Assembly: GCA_007644065.1 (NCBI GenBank)
Contig: VJWN01000038.1
Location: forward strand, 62,001-126,000
Direction of reading: 5' to 3'
Length of the DNA stretch: 64,000 nt
DNA from: Margaritispora aquatica
Lineage: Eukaryota; Ascomycota; Leotiomycetes; Helotiales; Discinellaceae
Part shown: in pieces, positions 1 to 12,088 of the stretch
How the letters are laid out: every line of letters begins with the position of its first letter
How positions within the stretch are numbered: the first letter of the stretch is position 1
The notes under the pieces: generated by a model
The model's database searches: none
Told to the model about the DNA's origin: nothing
The model's input: the letters and a program-made list of their open reading frames with translations, nothing else
Made by a program: the position numbers and the translations under genes

Positions 1-779
1 ATGTGGACCAGAGACCTATTTTGCCATCCGCTGATGCAGAGAGAATTCGCTTCGAAGCAGCATGCGTAGCGATGCTATAGATATATCCTCTATGCCCATA
101 GAGTTCCAGAGTAGGCTTCAATGTGCCAGTAAAATGGTCTTCAGATTCGGCATACTTCCATGTCCGTACTGTGAAATCCATTCCTGCTGATGCGATTTGG
201 GTAGGTGAGATGAATTTTGCAGTTTTGATGCTAGAAGTATGTCCACCCATACTGGAACCTGGACTTGTCGCAATGACCTGACCAGACTTGTTCCAAATGC
301 GTAGCAATCCATCGTATGAAGCTGAGAGGATGCGTTCTTGGCCTGGCGAGATATGGCTTCCTGACAGTATATCGACAGCACTAACCCAATCATCATGCTC
401 AAAACTAGCCTCGTACAACGGCGGAATCAGACTGCGGACGTATTGGAGATTGAGTGTTGATTCAGAGGAGAGCCCGTGGGCTGTAAGGTATTCTTCGAGG
501 GTTGTGCGAAGAAAGGTACCATTGATGAGAAAATCGAAGGGGATAGGTGAGGACGTGTCTAGCATGGACTCGGAATTGAGAATCTGAGATAAGCCATATC
601 GTCGTACATCTATTCTCTGTGAGTACGAGGTCAATTGGGGGTTTGGGAGTCGTACTTGTTGGTACTAAAAGCTGCCTTTTTCCTTCGGGTAACTCAATAT
701 CTGGAGAATTGGTGGTGAAGTGAACTTGGACTTGTCCATAATGGCTGGAAGACCCAGCATCTATCATTGTTTTATCCAT
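1..779 (-). CDS. YTM1: Ribosome biogenesis protein Ytm1 (WD repeat), 3' end off the window
   Basis: Minus strand, exons 779-656 and 609-1, partial at its C-terminal side. A 46-nt intron (610-655) splits an Asn codon and restores the conserved [14 protein letters not shown] segment. The N-terminus is the NLE domain (ubiquitin-like; motif [17 protein letters not shown]) and is followed by WD40 blades, with [26 protein letters not shown] and [11 protein letters not shown] visible. Ytm1 belongs to the Nop7-Erb1-Ytm1 (PeBoW) complex, which the Rea1 AAA ATPase strips from pre-60S particles through the Ytm1 NLE domain. It acts in the nucleolus. The start ATG at 777-779 is the only good initiator before the NLE domain. 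Family assignment is firm; the missing C-terminal half holds the remaining blades. Confidence 0.9.
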
Positions 780-1322
780 GTTATATAGGTTGGTACAATT
801 CCGTAGATAATCCTGAAATTGTAGAAATTATCGTTGTCGTCGCGGGGTTGAGTTCCTCTCTTCTCTGCAGATGAAAATAAAAATTCCGGCCGGGCATTTA
901 GACTCTTACCGCTGCATCCCGTCAGCCTTGTCAGCCTTGCGTGCTAGACCACAAATAGTTGGTATTGCTGGTCGTGCCGATTCGGGCTCGTATTCACATC
1001 TGCTCCAACATCTCAATTGATATCTGTTTACCTCACGCTTCTTCATACGTCTCGATCATCTATACATACTTAATTTTGATTAACCTTATTCTCCAAAAAC
1101 TGCAGCAACCTCAGCCTCCAATTACCACCAATTCTCTCAATGTTATTTATATGCCATCTTAGATAGGACTAAATCCTAAAAGGTAGACAGGAATGCCACT
1201 TCAACCATTGCGCTCCAGTTCCATGCGGCGTATGCCTATGGTGCCAATTGCACGCTCTAAACATCAAAAACACACACCAGAGTATAGGTTATTAATTCTT
1301 TGCGACCTTTGTACTCTCTCTC
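780..1322. other. Intergenic: YTM1 upstream region and aquaporin 3' flank
   Basis: About 540 bases between the YTM1 initiator and the aquaporin stop. It holds short open frames only, with no recognisable protein. The part next to 780 must carry the YTM1 promoter; I see no distinctive element. Confidence 0.5.
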
Positions 1323-2912
1323 TCATTCATGCAAACTTCTATCTCGTCTATTGGCCCTCATTTGTTCCAAGTACAAAGCAGAAGATGTATTGCTTTCTGT
1401 GTGGACTGCAGTTGGCTCGAAATCTTGATGATCTCCTAAATCTCTTTGAGCTTCCAGGTCAGGCTGTCGCGTCCGACCTTGAGAATTACGATGAGATGGT
1501 CCCAGGTTGGACTGTTTCACCGTTCCGTGCGAGACTGATCCGGTCAAAACTTCGCCCGTATCTTCATCGGTCACGACACTATTAGCAATGCTAACCACAC
1601 CCGTATCAATGTGATCAAGTCCACCTTCTTCCTCCTCGATCGCCTTGATTTCTTCCACTTCAGCCTGCCTTTCTTCTTGCACCTTTGCTAGCTCGTGGTT
1701 GGGATTCTGGGTAGGATCCATATCCGGGTCACCATCTTGGCCTGGATTAGCCATCTCATACTCCAGCACTTTCATGAGCTCGAAGAACGCGAACGCAAGA
1801 ATTGAACCAATGCCAGGACCGACCCAGTAGATCCATTGGGTGTCCAGAAAATTATGGGCGATGGCAGCAGGACCAAAGCTCCGAGCGGGATTCAGAGAGC
1901 CCCCAGTATAATACACGGCGACAAGCTCGCTGACAAACAACGACATACCGATACCCACAGGAGCGATGAAGGTGGCCTGGTGCTTCTCTTTAGCCAGCAT
2001 GATAATTGTGAAAACAAGTCCTGCTGTGCAGAGAGCCTCGATCCAAAGTCCCTGTGCTACGGTTGTCCCTGAACCCAGTGTTGTCTGCACATTTAACCCA
2101 GTTGGAAGTAAGACATCGACCAGATACGAAGCGAAACATGCACCAGCAAGCTGTCCAATGAATACAAGCAAAGCTCGCAGTGGGTCGAGGTCTCTTGTCA
2201 TAAGCAGAGCTAGAGTTACCTATTAAAGTTAGCCACAAGTAATTGATCAACTCAAGGCAGCTCGTCAGGAGATTTACTGCTGGATTGAAGAGTCCACCAG
2301 AAATGCGGAAAAATATCCATGCATTAACCATTAAACTAAAGCCAAATGCCAAAGCAATATATAGGATGGTCCCCGGGTTGAATGCAGTGCCATCGATCGT
2401 ACTGGTCAAATTGGCAGTTGTGGTTGCAGCAAATGCAAAGAACAAGAACATTGTTGTCCCAATAAATTCCCCTCCCAACGCAACAATATCTAAAGCCTGT
2501 CAACGATGTTTCTTCGTCCACGCTCTCACCACGTACGATTTTTGGACGAACTGTGCATCCACTTCGTCCAGGCAACATGCCCTGGCACTTTCGACTTCTG
2601 CTTTATCCTTCGGCGAGCTTTTCTCCTTTCATGTCGGCTCCTTTTGCTGCATCGTGCATGGAGGGAGCGTTCATTGCTGCTCGTTGTTGAGCTTTCGTTC
2701 TGTGAGTCCGAGGAATCACTGTAAGAAACGTTCCTACCACCCATCATCCCAATCGCATTTGCGTATTTGTGTTGCGCTGCATTACTCCTCCCATGTCTGT
2801 TCCTCAATCTCGAACGGCTGTTTGCCACATTCGGATCTGTACGTGATCCATCTCTGTGGGACTCGTTTCTAGATCTCTCTGAGCGCTGAGCATTATCAGT
2901 ACTAGAGTTCAT
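1323..2912 (-). CDS. Aquaporin (MIP family) with long N- and C-terminal extensions
   Basis: Minus strand, exons 2912-2537, 2489-2278 and 2219-1323 (introns of 47 and 58 nt), 494 aa. The pore core has both signature loops: NPAV right at the second exon junction (FNPA|VTLALL) and NPARSFGPA about 110 residues later. The block IYWVGPGIGSILA...LEYEMANPGQD is typical of orthodox fungal water channels. Serine rather than aspartate after NPAR argues against an aquaglyceroporin. About 120 mostly charged, Ser/Arg-rich residues precede the first helix, and about 170 hydrophilic Glu-rich residues follow the last, so the protein is much longer than the 250-300 aa core. The upstream in-frame TTG at 2931-2933 is not an ATG, so I start at 2912. 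Predicted location is the plasma membrane or an internal membrane; the transported solute beyond water is unknown. Confidence 0.88.
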
Positions 2913-4240
2913 TTCAATGGACGCGTAAGACAAAACGAATGTCTTAATTCATCACAAATACGGGAATGATTTCATCTTTATTTGAATTATGAGAGAATTC
3001 AAGATCTACATCCATCGGTGCATCCCATGACGATGGTATGGCGACAGTCAACCGTGCATTCACGCATTAGGGGCTTCTTAGCCCAAGCTACTGATTACTA
3101 GCACAAAATCGATAGAGCCTCGGTGCTTTTAGACTCGTCTCGTCCTTTCAACCTCATTATCAAATATTGGCGAATTCCTCGTTCTTACAAACATCGAACA
3201 ACAGCACACACATAGCAAGCGAACCGCTTAATGCGACAAGTGTCCACCACCATCAATATGCCAGATGTCTGAAAACATGTCCCATGGACGAACATTGATA
3301 CACGCTATTCATATATTTCAATTGCCTCACAAGTTGGTATCAGCCTTTCCACCCCTAGTTCGGATAATATCCCATTACTAAAGTCAAAATTGGAAATGCA
3401 AGACAGGACGAGAAAGGGGAACCCGGCACATTCCTTATACATCAATACTTCTACTCTACATACGACAGGGCAATGGAAATTTCTACGTGTGGTCTTTCTA
3501 TGTTGGCGGCCCGTTTCTGCTTCCATTGTCATTATACAATGCCATAGATTCTTGAGGCCTGAAGCAATTTGTATACCTTCGAACGAATCGTATCGCAATC
3601 ACACAAACTTCAAATACAATTGGATGTAAAGTATGCGTCTCCAAAAACCTTCTCCTTCTGTAACAACACAAAGGAGCTTTCCGGACTAGCCTCCGCTCCT
3701 GGCAAAATATACATCAAGGATGCAGTATATGGAAGTAACGGAGTGAGCGTGTTAGATAAGAACTGAGGAGCTTGAGCACCGATCTCCACACCCCACACGG
3801 ACTCAAGCCGCAGGTTTGTCTCATGGGGCGACTTAAAAAAATGTTTAATTCTAGCTCAAATCCTTGATTTATGCGACTTGGAGTTCGTCCTATCATTCGT
3901 TTGGACCCGTTTTCCCCACTGTCGGTTACCAATTTGACCGGCTCGTTTCACATTTTGAGTTTCTCTCAGTTCAAAGCTCCTTGTCTTTTCGTCATTATCA
4001 TGCTTTCATAGGCATCCTTTTAAATCCCTCAACATCTCATCTTGGTATTGGTGATTACAATCACCTTGGTCATATTTTCTCTTAGATATGTTCCATCTTC
4101 AAACTGTTGATGGCTGCTCGAAAACTCAATCATGTCATCGGCCGTCTTTATAGATACTCTTGACTGGTTTCTACGTTCATAACACGACAGTTTCCCGAGC
4201 ATCACTTTATTCTTGAGTCTTTAATGTAGCAGTCAACAAG
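2913..4240. other. Intergenic, divergent promoter of aquaporin (-) and MFS transporter (+)
   Basis: About 1.3 kb with no gene I can support; all open frames are short and unlike known proteins. Both flanking genes are transcribed away from this region, so it should contain two promoters. Confidence 0.5.
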
Positions 4241-5974
4241 ATGTACAGACAAAATGACATAGAGCTGGCTCTCCCGTCGACAAGCAGTCTCAGCAATCGC
4301 TCGAAGCACGATTCTCTTGATTTGCCTGGTAGCGTCTTCCTCATCGGCGAGAGTGGCATTATCTCCTTACCTATGCCATCTCAATCACCCAGAGACCCTT
4401 TAAATTGGAGTCTAGGCAAGAGAGTGATGGCTTTTGTTGCTTTGGGTTGGTTTTCTGTTGTTGGATTGGTCTTAGTTCAAGGCGCCAGCTTGTTGTTTGG
4501 TGGCCTAATCGCCGAATTCCCACCTGCAGTATGCCTTTACTACACCCCTCCAGAGATAGTGATGTTAACAAAAACTTAGTCGACCGCACCGTATGGTATT
4601 GATATTCTGGTGTCTGGTCCAACATTGTTCATGGGAATTGGTGCTTTTCTATGGATCCCCATGTCGCTGGCGACTGGGAGGCGACCAGCTTTTGTTCTCG
4701 CAAGCATACTAATAACCTTCGGAACACTTATGGCTGGTGCGACCAAGGATTTTCATCAGCTTCTCGCTGCACTATGTATCATTGGTCTGGCAGAAGGCTT
4801 TGCAACAAGTGCAGTAAGTTTCCGATTACAATCAAATGACTATCGCTGACGACTGCAGATCCTCTTGATGATTATTGATCTCACTTTCATCCACCAACGC
4901 CCGCAAGCAATTGCTATGATATGGTCGATTGTCGGTTTCTTTACTCTCGCTATCTTCTCTCTTGTACCCCAGATGTCATCCAATGGTACCAATCGGCATC
5001 TCTTTTATCTCGGATGGTCAGCGCCATGCGTCATCTCTATCATCCTCGTCTATTTCTTCTTTCCCGAAACCTATTTTGTGCGTCCGGCTCTGGCGTTCAA
5101 TGGACGCGTGCTTTGCCAATCTTCAACCGAGAAAACTAAGATCTACGAGAGCTGGTATGAAGTACCTGGTGGTAAAGATCTACCCGAAATCCCAGAGCCA
5201 AGCCATTGGTCGTTCATGGGCAAAGAGTACGCGATTTTTGGCAAAACCGAAGGGGGATGGACAGCGGCGTTCAAATGCTATCCGCAAATCATACTCTGCA
5301 TTCTCAACCCTCTTATCTTTTGGGTTGCCTTCCTTGAGGCTCTCGTCTTCGGCGGTATGCTCACTATCGGCGCGACCTACTCCCTCATTCTCTCTGATGC
5401 ACCTTATAAGCTTTCGCCGTCCCAAATTGCACTCGTCAACATCGCTGGCGCGTTCGGTTCGCTCCTTGCATGGCCCATGTCTGGCTGGCTCATTGCACAT
5501 CTCACCACCAAGCTCGCAATGCGAAATCGAGGAATTCGTGAGGCAGAGCACTACCTTCCTGCATTCATTTTACCAGTCTTCTTCTCTGCTGCGTCACTCC
5601 TTCTCTACGGTTCAGCGGTACATTTCTTCTCTCCTGCTTGGCTCATCTATCTCTCTTATTTCCTCAACAGCTTCGCATTCTCCGCCTTGGCGACAGCTAA
5701 CACGCTTTGGGTCACTGAAGCGTTTCCAAAATGGGCTGCACCGGCACTGGTAGTTGTCAATGGCCTGAGCTATATTGCTAGTTTCGGGACAAGCTTCGCG
5801 ATTTTTCCGTGGATGCGAAGTCAAGGCATATTGGGCATGGAATGCGAGCTGGCAAGTGCAATTGTGCTGGTTGGCTGTGTGGGTTTGACGTGGGTATTTT
5901 GGGGCAAGAAGCTTAGAGGTGTGATAGAGGGGAAGTGGGCGGAGAGTGAGGCTGGGGCATTAAGGCCAAGATAA
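4241..5974 (+). CDS. Major facilitator superfamily transporter, DHA1-like
   Basis: Exons 4241-4528, 4580-4813 and 4859-5974 (introns of 51 and 45 nt), 545 aa. The N-terminal cytosolic motif SPRDPLNWSLGKR is the DPxNW hallmark of fungal DHA1-type drug:H+ antiporters and Hol1-like carriers. It is followed by about twelve hydrophobic segments with a long hydrophilic centre (LCQSSTEKTKIYESWYEVPGG and on), the usual 6+6 layout. LATGRRPAF is the loop 2-3 motif A and FFPETYF ends helix 6. The C-terminus is short and charged. Likely a plasma-membrane exporter or importer of small organics; the substrate cannot be read from sequence. Neighbours (aquaporin, acetyltransferase) give no pathway clue. Confidence 0.88.
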
Positions 5975-6396
5975 AAGTGGCTTGGTCCATTATATATTTA
6001 CTACTCTCGCGTTGCCAGGATTGCAGTCTGCCACTGAACCTGGCCTGAGGGCAGGGCAAAGTCAGAATGGGATGTACGATAGGTGGTTATCTTACTTTCT
6101 GTTTGCAATCGGTTGTTAGAACTTGATGCTTACAATGTCAGCCATTCAATTGATCATACCAAATTGGAGTTTCATCTTCTGAAGCAGTTTCATTTATTGC
6201 AACTTATAGAGCACAATGGCGCAAGTGTCAAGTCCAAAACTGGATGGACATCTATGATATATGTGTAAGGTGAGATCTCAACCACAATTGGCGACGCCAA
6301 AAACCATCCTCCATGAAGCAAAAAGTATGTTCCACAAACCAAGCTCAGTGACATCTGGCACATCCCATCGTAGCCGTCATTGCAATACATCTCCCA
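5975..6396. other. Intergenic between convergent genes
   Basis: About 420 bases between the MFS stop and the acetyltransferase stop. It should hold the two 3' ends; no other feature seen. Confidence 0.5.
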
Positions 6397-7277
6397 TCAC
6401 AGCTCCTTCCCAGCACTCACCAACGCGTCCTTCTCCCCAACCTTTAGCACCCTGATAACCCTTGCAGGACAGCCTCCCACCAAAACCCCCTCGCCCACAT
6501 CCTTCGTAACCACACTCCCACTGGCGACAATCGAGCCCCTCCCAATCTTAACACCAGGATTAACAGTTGCCCTCGCGCAAATCCACACATCTTCACCAAT
6601 CTCAATCGGCAACGCCTGCGGTTTCTTCGAGAATGGCGCCCCACCAGCCACTGAAGGCACGGTCATCTCGTGCGTTGATGTGCAGAGTAGAACGCTTGGT
6701 CCGATGAGGGTGCGCGTACCAATTATGATGGGTGCGTCGTCGTGGAAGCGCGCGCTGTGTGTTGTATCTTGTCAGTTTTTTTCTCATCACATTGTCACGA
6801 ACTCGCGTATTTGCTTGAGGACTCACTCGCGATTAACATACACCCCATCCCCAATAAACACATTACAGCCATACTGGCACCAAAACGGGGCTGTGATATC
6901 GACGCTCTCTCCAAGAGCACCGAGCATCTTCTTCGCGACGGCCATGCGCTGCTGTTGTAGGGATGCGATTGTGGCGTCTACAGGGACTGTGGTGAGTTCG
7001 GCGTTGAAGGCGATGATGAGGCGTTTCATGGCGATGCGGTGGGCTTGCATTTGAGGCGAGAGGGAGGGCGTGAATCTGTGGGCTGTTAGTGTATGTGGGG
7101 GAAGAAGAAGATTGGGGGTTTGGGGAAGGTGAGGTACGCCAGGCCTGTGATCATGTTTTCAAACTGCTCGCTCCATGGTACAGGGACTGCACTTGTCTTG
7201 AGGAGGGCAATGAGAGGGTTTGAGTCCTCAACTTTAGGGTCGTCTGCAATGGGGGTGGTTTGGATAGGGTCTGCCAT
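6397..7277 (-). CDS. Sugar O-acetyltransferase, maltose/galactoside acetyltransferase type (left-handed beta-helix)
   Basis: Minus strand, exons 7277-7138, 7075-6827 and 6754-6397 (introns of 62 and 72 nt), 248 aa. The N-terminal helical Mac domain ([14 protein letters not shown]..., [10 protein letters not shown]) leads into hexapeptide repeats ([29 protein letters not shown] shortened here; [39 protein letters not shown]). The catalytic His lies in the TSTHEM motif, as in LacA/Maa. The family transfers acetyl from acetyl-CoA to sugar hydroxyls, usually as a cytosolic trimer. I start at MADP (7277); an in-frame ATG at 7370 would add 31 residues without family resemblance. Distribution in fungi is typical of detoxification of non-metabolisable sugars, but the true substrate is unknown. 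Confidence 0.87.
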
Positions 7278-9575
7278 CTTGAAATATCCATGAATTATTG
7301 TTTTTGGTTCAGAAAATTCAGTTTCAAGCTTGGCCTGGCTTTGATAACTTTTTGAATCGTTTGAAAGCATTGAATCATTGTTGCTCGCGAATCACATATA
7401 AATCAGCACGATGAATAATTTATATTGGGTATGAATGCCATCACTGAACGAGAAGTTTTTGGTTCGATCATCGCGGTCTACTACTTATGAATTAAATGTC
7501 TTTGTGGTTGGGACTTGATGAATTGATGACCTGGGTATTGTGAAGCTTACCGGGTGTGACGAGAAGACACGCCGTCCAGTCACGATACATTCTTTCTAGG
7601 ACGGCTGGATACTTTACCAGAGCCGGTAATTCATTGTTGTCTTTCTTTCAGCATTGAAGTAAAGCTTAAGATGGGCTCGCTTGTGCATTTGAAAGGCTTA
7701 CAAAGACACAAGAGGTCAAAGCAATGTCCGTATTAGTAAAATCATATAATAATAGATTTTGATATAATAGTTGGTACTTTAGAAAATGAAGATACTGAGA
7801 GCATTAGGATGGCGAATAAAAATATCGACAGTGCTGAATTGAGAGTAATAGTACCCAAATTGAAATAGTCTATATCACCTTTAATATTTCTTTACCCCAC
7901 CAATCCTATTTTGAACCCATGTGTCATTTGTGCGGTACAGAGTATTTCATCAATAACCAACACGGTATATATCGTGTTTTATTAGTGATATCCATAGAAG
8001 TAGGGAGGGTGGTTGGACAAAAGGCTGGAATATCAGCCACAATATACCACGGAACACTAATCCGAACACTGAATCGAAGCGGCATGCTATCTTATCAGAT
8101 TGTCAGCTAAGCAGCAATTGAAATCACACCATTATCATGCCACTAATAAGGGAGTATTTGACATACGATGGAGGCTGGATTGCACTAACTATGTTACTAC
8201 TTTATAGTATATTGGTTGCCCAAATCGTGATTCACGCTCAGATCTCTAAATTCACTGTTTCGAAATGGAACACACCTTGAAATAAGAACAGAAAGCTATA
8301 AGGTTGGTATATATGTGCAAGGAAGCAAAGAGATAAGAAAGCAATGCCGTACATTGGCTCTGATAAGTTGATCTGGAGCTCGGACGATAATCCTTTGATA
8401 TTGAAACGAAGATCTTAAAGAGCTGGTCAGCTTGGTTGCTGAACCGTTCGGAAAGAAAAAGGAAAATGACACTTGTGTAGAATTACAATATGATGCCCTC
8501 TGGGTTCTATATCGAAGTCATCGTCCTTGTGCAGAAGGTGTGTTTATCTGGAGATTATCACGTGAAGGTACGAGGAGTGACTTGAGGTAATCCAAGTCAT
8601 ATTCTTCACTTCCTTAACAGCAGAATAAGGAGACTTGCCGAGGGTCTTGTTTGTTCAAACGAATACCCCCAAAAATTACATGGGTTTTTCCTCCATGAAG
8701 GTATTTCCTCTAGGACTTGTCCCAAAAAATATCTTGTAACTTTTTAAAGGTGGATGCTAGGATTGCCGAGCATTGTCTCCGCGTTCCTTGGCAATCCTAA
8801 TCGCGGGGTGGCAAGCGAGAATTTCAGGGGGTGCACGGGATCTCTCGGCATGGTGATCCGGCAATTGATCTATGGCCGCTCAGCTGGACTCAAATTTCCT
8901 ATTTACTCTGGGGAAGCTGGAGTAACGATGGCTTTGAGAACAAGCTTTCTGTGTATGGAATGATGGGTATTGAGGTTGCGGCCAGTCAGGTTGTTGTTCG
9001 AGAATGGAGATCCGCATGCATGTAGAAAGGTAAGGAAAGTCCTGTAGTTGAGCAAAGGGCCTTCAAGATATGACCAGATGAGTCTACAAGTCAACGAAAA
9101 TTATATAGTACCTATTATTTCGACGACATGTCCTTTGTAATCAAGGCTGGCGGATTTCCAAACTGGTATAGATTCAAAGTTTCCTTGAATAAATAGATAT
9201 AAATCACTGAAAAGAGTGAAACACTTCGCCAATTGCTGACCTTCGGATGTTGTTAGACACATATCTATTGCACTCCAACATTTGTATAGCCATAAGGTGA
9301 GTGGCATTCTCGGGTGCTATTATATAATGAAGTAAGTAGTATGTAAACACACGAGTCAGCGAACCTTCTCGACCCCAGACTATGGGGAATATCGAGGGTC
9401 ACGTCCACCTTTTAGTGTCCCCTGTCAGACATTGTGGATCGGCCCTTTATCTGGAGCCGAAGAGCTTACGAATATGCATTTCGAATCTCTTTACCCTCCA
9501 AACCATCCTCACCAACAACAACTTTGGGCAAAGAGTTACTCAGACCTATTCATGACAGTCTTCAAAGTCGCCAAA
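7278..9575. other. Gene-poor intergenic stretch
   Basis: About 2.3 kb, AT-rich around 7700-8350, with only short open frames and no recognisable domain. It contains the upstream regions of the acetyltransferase (-) and the C2H2 regulator (+). Nothing repeat-like stands out by eye. Confidence 0.45.
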
Positions 9576-12088
9576 ATGGTCAATTCAACGATAAAGCTTG
9601 CATCAATATCTTGTCGCTTTTGCCAGAAAACATTCTCAAAGGGAGAGCATCTACGAGTATGTTTGCGCAATTCACGATAATTTCAAGTGAGGGGTCGCTG
9701 ACACGGCACAGAGACACGAACGAAGCCGTATGTACAGCGCAATTGAGGTCAGGAAGCCAAACTAACGAGACGAAGATACTGGTGCCAGGCCATATCGATG
9801 TAAAGAGTGCCAGCGACCATTTGCACGACAGGACTCTTTAGCACGACACGAAAAACTACACACACGGGCAGGAAGCAATGATGTGAATTCCAGCTTGCCC
9901 TCCCCACCATCGAGTTTAATATCAAAGCAACCGACTGTGGAAACTCCCATATCGCCATTGGAGATTACGGATTTTGCGATCGAGAATACTCCAGGGAGTG
10001 CAATAATTGAACATACTGATCTCCAGGATGTGTTTGCGGACCAAATCTCGGTATCTGGCACTGGGAGCGGTATCTCAACCATGGGCGAAGATAGCCCCGA
10101 ATCCGTGCAATCGATGATGCAGCATATCCCATCAAATCTACAACCAGATTTTGATCTGATGTGGCCGGATGCTGAAGATCTGTTCGAGACATTGTTGGCG
10201 ACAGAGGCATCAAGTCAGTGGCAGATGCCAATGACAGCTTTGCCAATGTCCTCGGGATCATTGTTCAACTCGAATAATCTGTTCGAATTCCAGAGCGCAC
10301 AGGGCCCCTTTGGTGACAAAGGCTCACCGGATAGTCCAATACCGTCAGGAGAATCGCATAAAGCGGTGCATAATGTTAGCGAGATGGTGTCTTCATTGGT
10401 GAGTCTAGTTTTTTGATCCAAAAGAGAGTTCACTAATTGGCACAGTCTTCCTCGGTAACAGCAGCTGTAGAAGCTACTTCTTTGTCCTCGGTGTTTTTAG
10501 ACGAGTGTCTTCACATGTTCTTCGTGCGATTCATACCGACTTTTCCGGTCCTTCATCGAGCGACATTCGTATTTCGAGAATGTACACAGCCTCTTCTCCT
10601 CAATGCAATGGCTATTGGATCATTGTATCTGGGACCAAAAGGCTCGGTTGCCAAAGGAGAAGCGTTGTGGCGACTCGCTCATGTTGCAGTCACAACATCG
10701 TGGGAACTGCTCATCACTCACAGCGGACCTTACGATGCCTGTCAGGGTGTGCAACTTGTGGTGACGGCACTTTTAGCACAAGTATACGGAGCTCTCTCCA
10801 AGGTAAGTCTGCTCTCACTGCCTTTCATACAGGGTACTGATATATATAGAACCGAGCAATACGGACCACCTCTCAAGCTTTCCATGCCTTATCCTTCTTC
10901 TGGGCTCGCCAATGTGCACTTTCGTCTTATACCTCAGAACCGACACCACTGCCATTACTCTCCGCCGAGTCAAGCGAGAAGAATAACGCCTGGCGTCTCT
11001 GGGCTGCGAAAGAGATCCAACAACGTGCTCTTCTAGGCCACTATCTAGTAGACGGTCTCATCTCCCGAATGTCCGGTGAAATTCCCTCGGCTCGACATGC
11101 GGCAAACCAATTATGCCTCCCCAGCACCGAAGCTGCATTCGAGGCACGCACACCAGACGACTGGCTCATCGCTATGCACGCCCAAAGCACCCCTCAGCAA
11201 CAGCCCTCCTTCCGCAAAATCATATCCTCCCTCTTCCTCCCCAGCCAGCCAATCCAACCACTCATCCACTCCTCCTGCTCTGCCTTCTCACTGCGAGTCA
11301 TTCTAGAAGGCCTCCAATCCCTTGTTCCCGACTGCTCGATATCCGAAATCGACGATGGGTACGACACGCTCATCGGCGTCCCCACCAAGCCCTCACTCCG
11401 GCGCGCACTAGCACGCATTCACGCCTCTATTACTGGCGCCGAGATATCCGAACCTGAGCGTCTGGAGCTGTTGCTGCGCTGGCATACCATCTGTCTGGAT
11501 CTGTGCAAGGACTCCTCGCTTCTCTGCCGCGCCGTGTGCACTCGCTACGGGATCACGCAGCACGTCTGCTCAGGCCCACAACACCAAGCACGCTTCCAGC
11601 AAAAGGTAGATTTGGATCTCGTGAGCTGGGCGCAGACCGAGGACGCGAGAAGAGCGTTATTGCACGCTGTTGCTATTCAAGAGATTATCGAGGCCTTACC
11701 GAGGGGCAGGGCGCATGTGATACACATCCCATCCGCACTATTTGCTTCCGCGACGGTGTACTGCGTTTTCTCGCTCGCAGGCCAAACGACAATCGTCTTG
11801 CCCGAGATTGTGGACTGGCAAAGCGTGTTGCGAGAAGGGTGGGAGGGTCTGGGAATCGGCGAGGATAATTCGCGGGCGGGGATCTCGGAGACGAAAAGGT
11901 ACCTGCGAGGTGAGGGTGGGGGAAGCGGCGCGAGAGAGGGGACGGGGTTGGGTGTGAAGGGCGAAAAGAGGAATTTGCTGTATGAGTTGAATAGCATGCA
12001 GAAGCTTTTCAGGTGCTTGTGCTCGCAGTGGGGAGTGGCGTATGATATGGAGGAGGTGGTGGATCAGTGGATTAGCCTGTGTCATTGA
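9576..12088 (+). CDS. C2H2 zinc-finger transcription factor with fungal_trans domain
   Basis: Exons 9576-9656, 9712-9727, 9776-10398, 10446-10802 and 10850-12088, 771 aa. The first finger is rebuilt only after splicing: CRFCQKTFSKGEHLR (exon 1), RHERS (a 16-nt exon), then a His codon split across the next intron. The second finger is CKECQRPFARQDSLARHEKLH. A Ser/Pro-rich linker follows, then a fungal-specific regulatory domain (from about residue 245: FLDECLHMFFVRFIPTFPVL, later LGHYLVDGLISRM and LPSTEAAFEA). This layout is common in Pezizomycotina regulators of carbon or secondary metabolism; the target is unknown. ATG at 9552 or 9474 is an alternative start. Nuclear location inferred. Confidence 0.83.
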
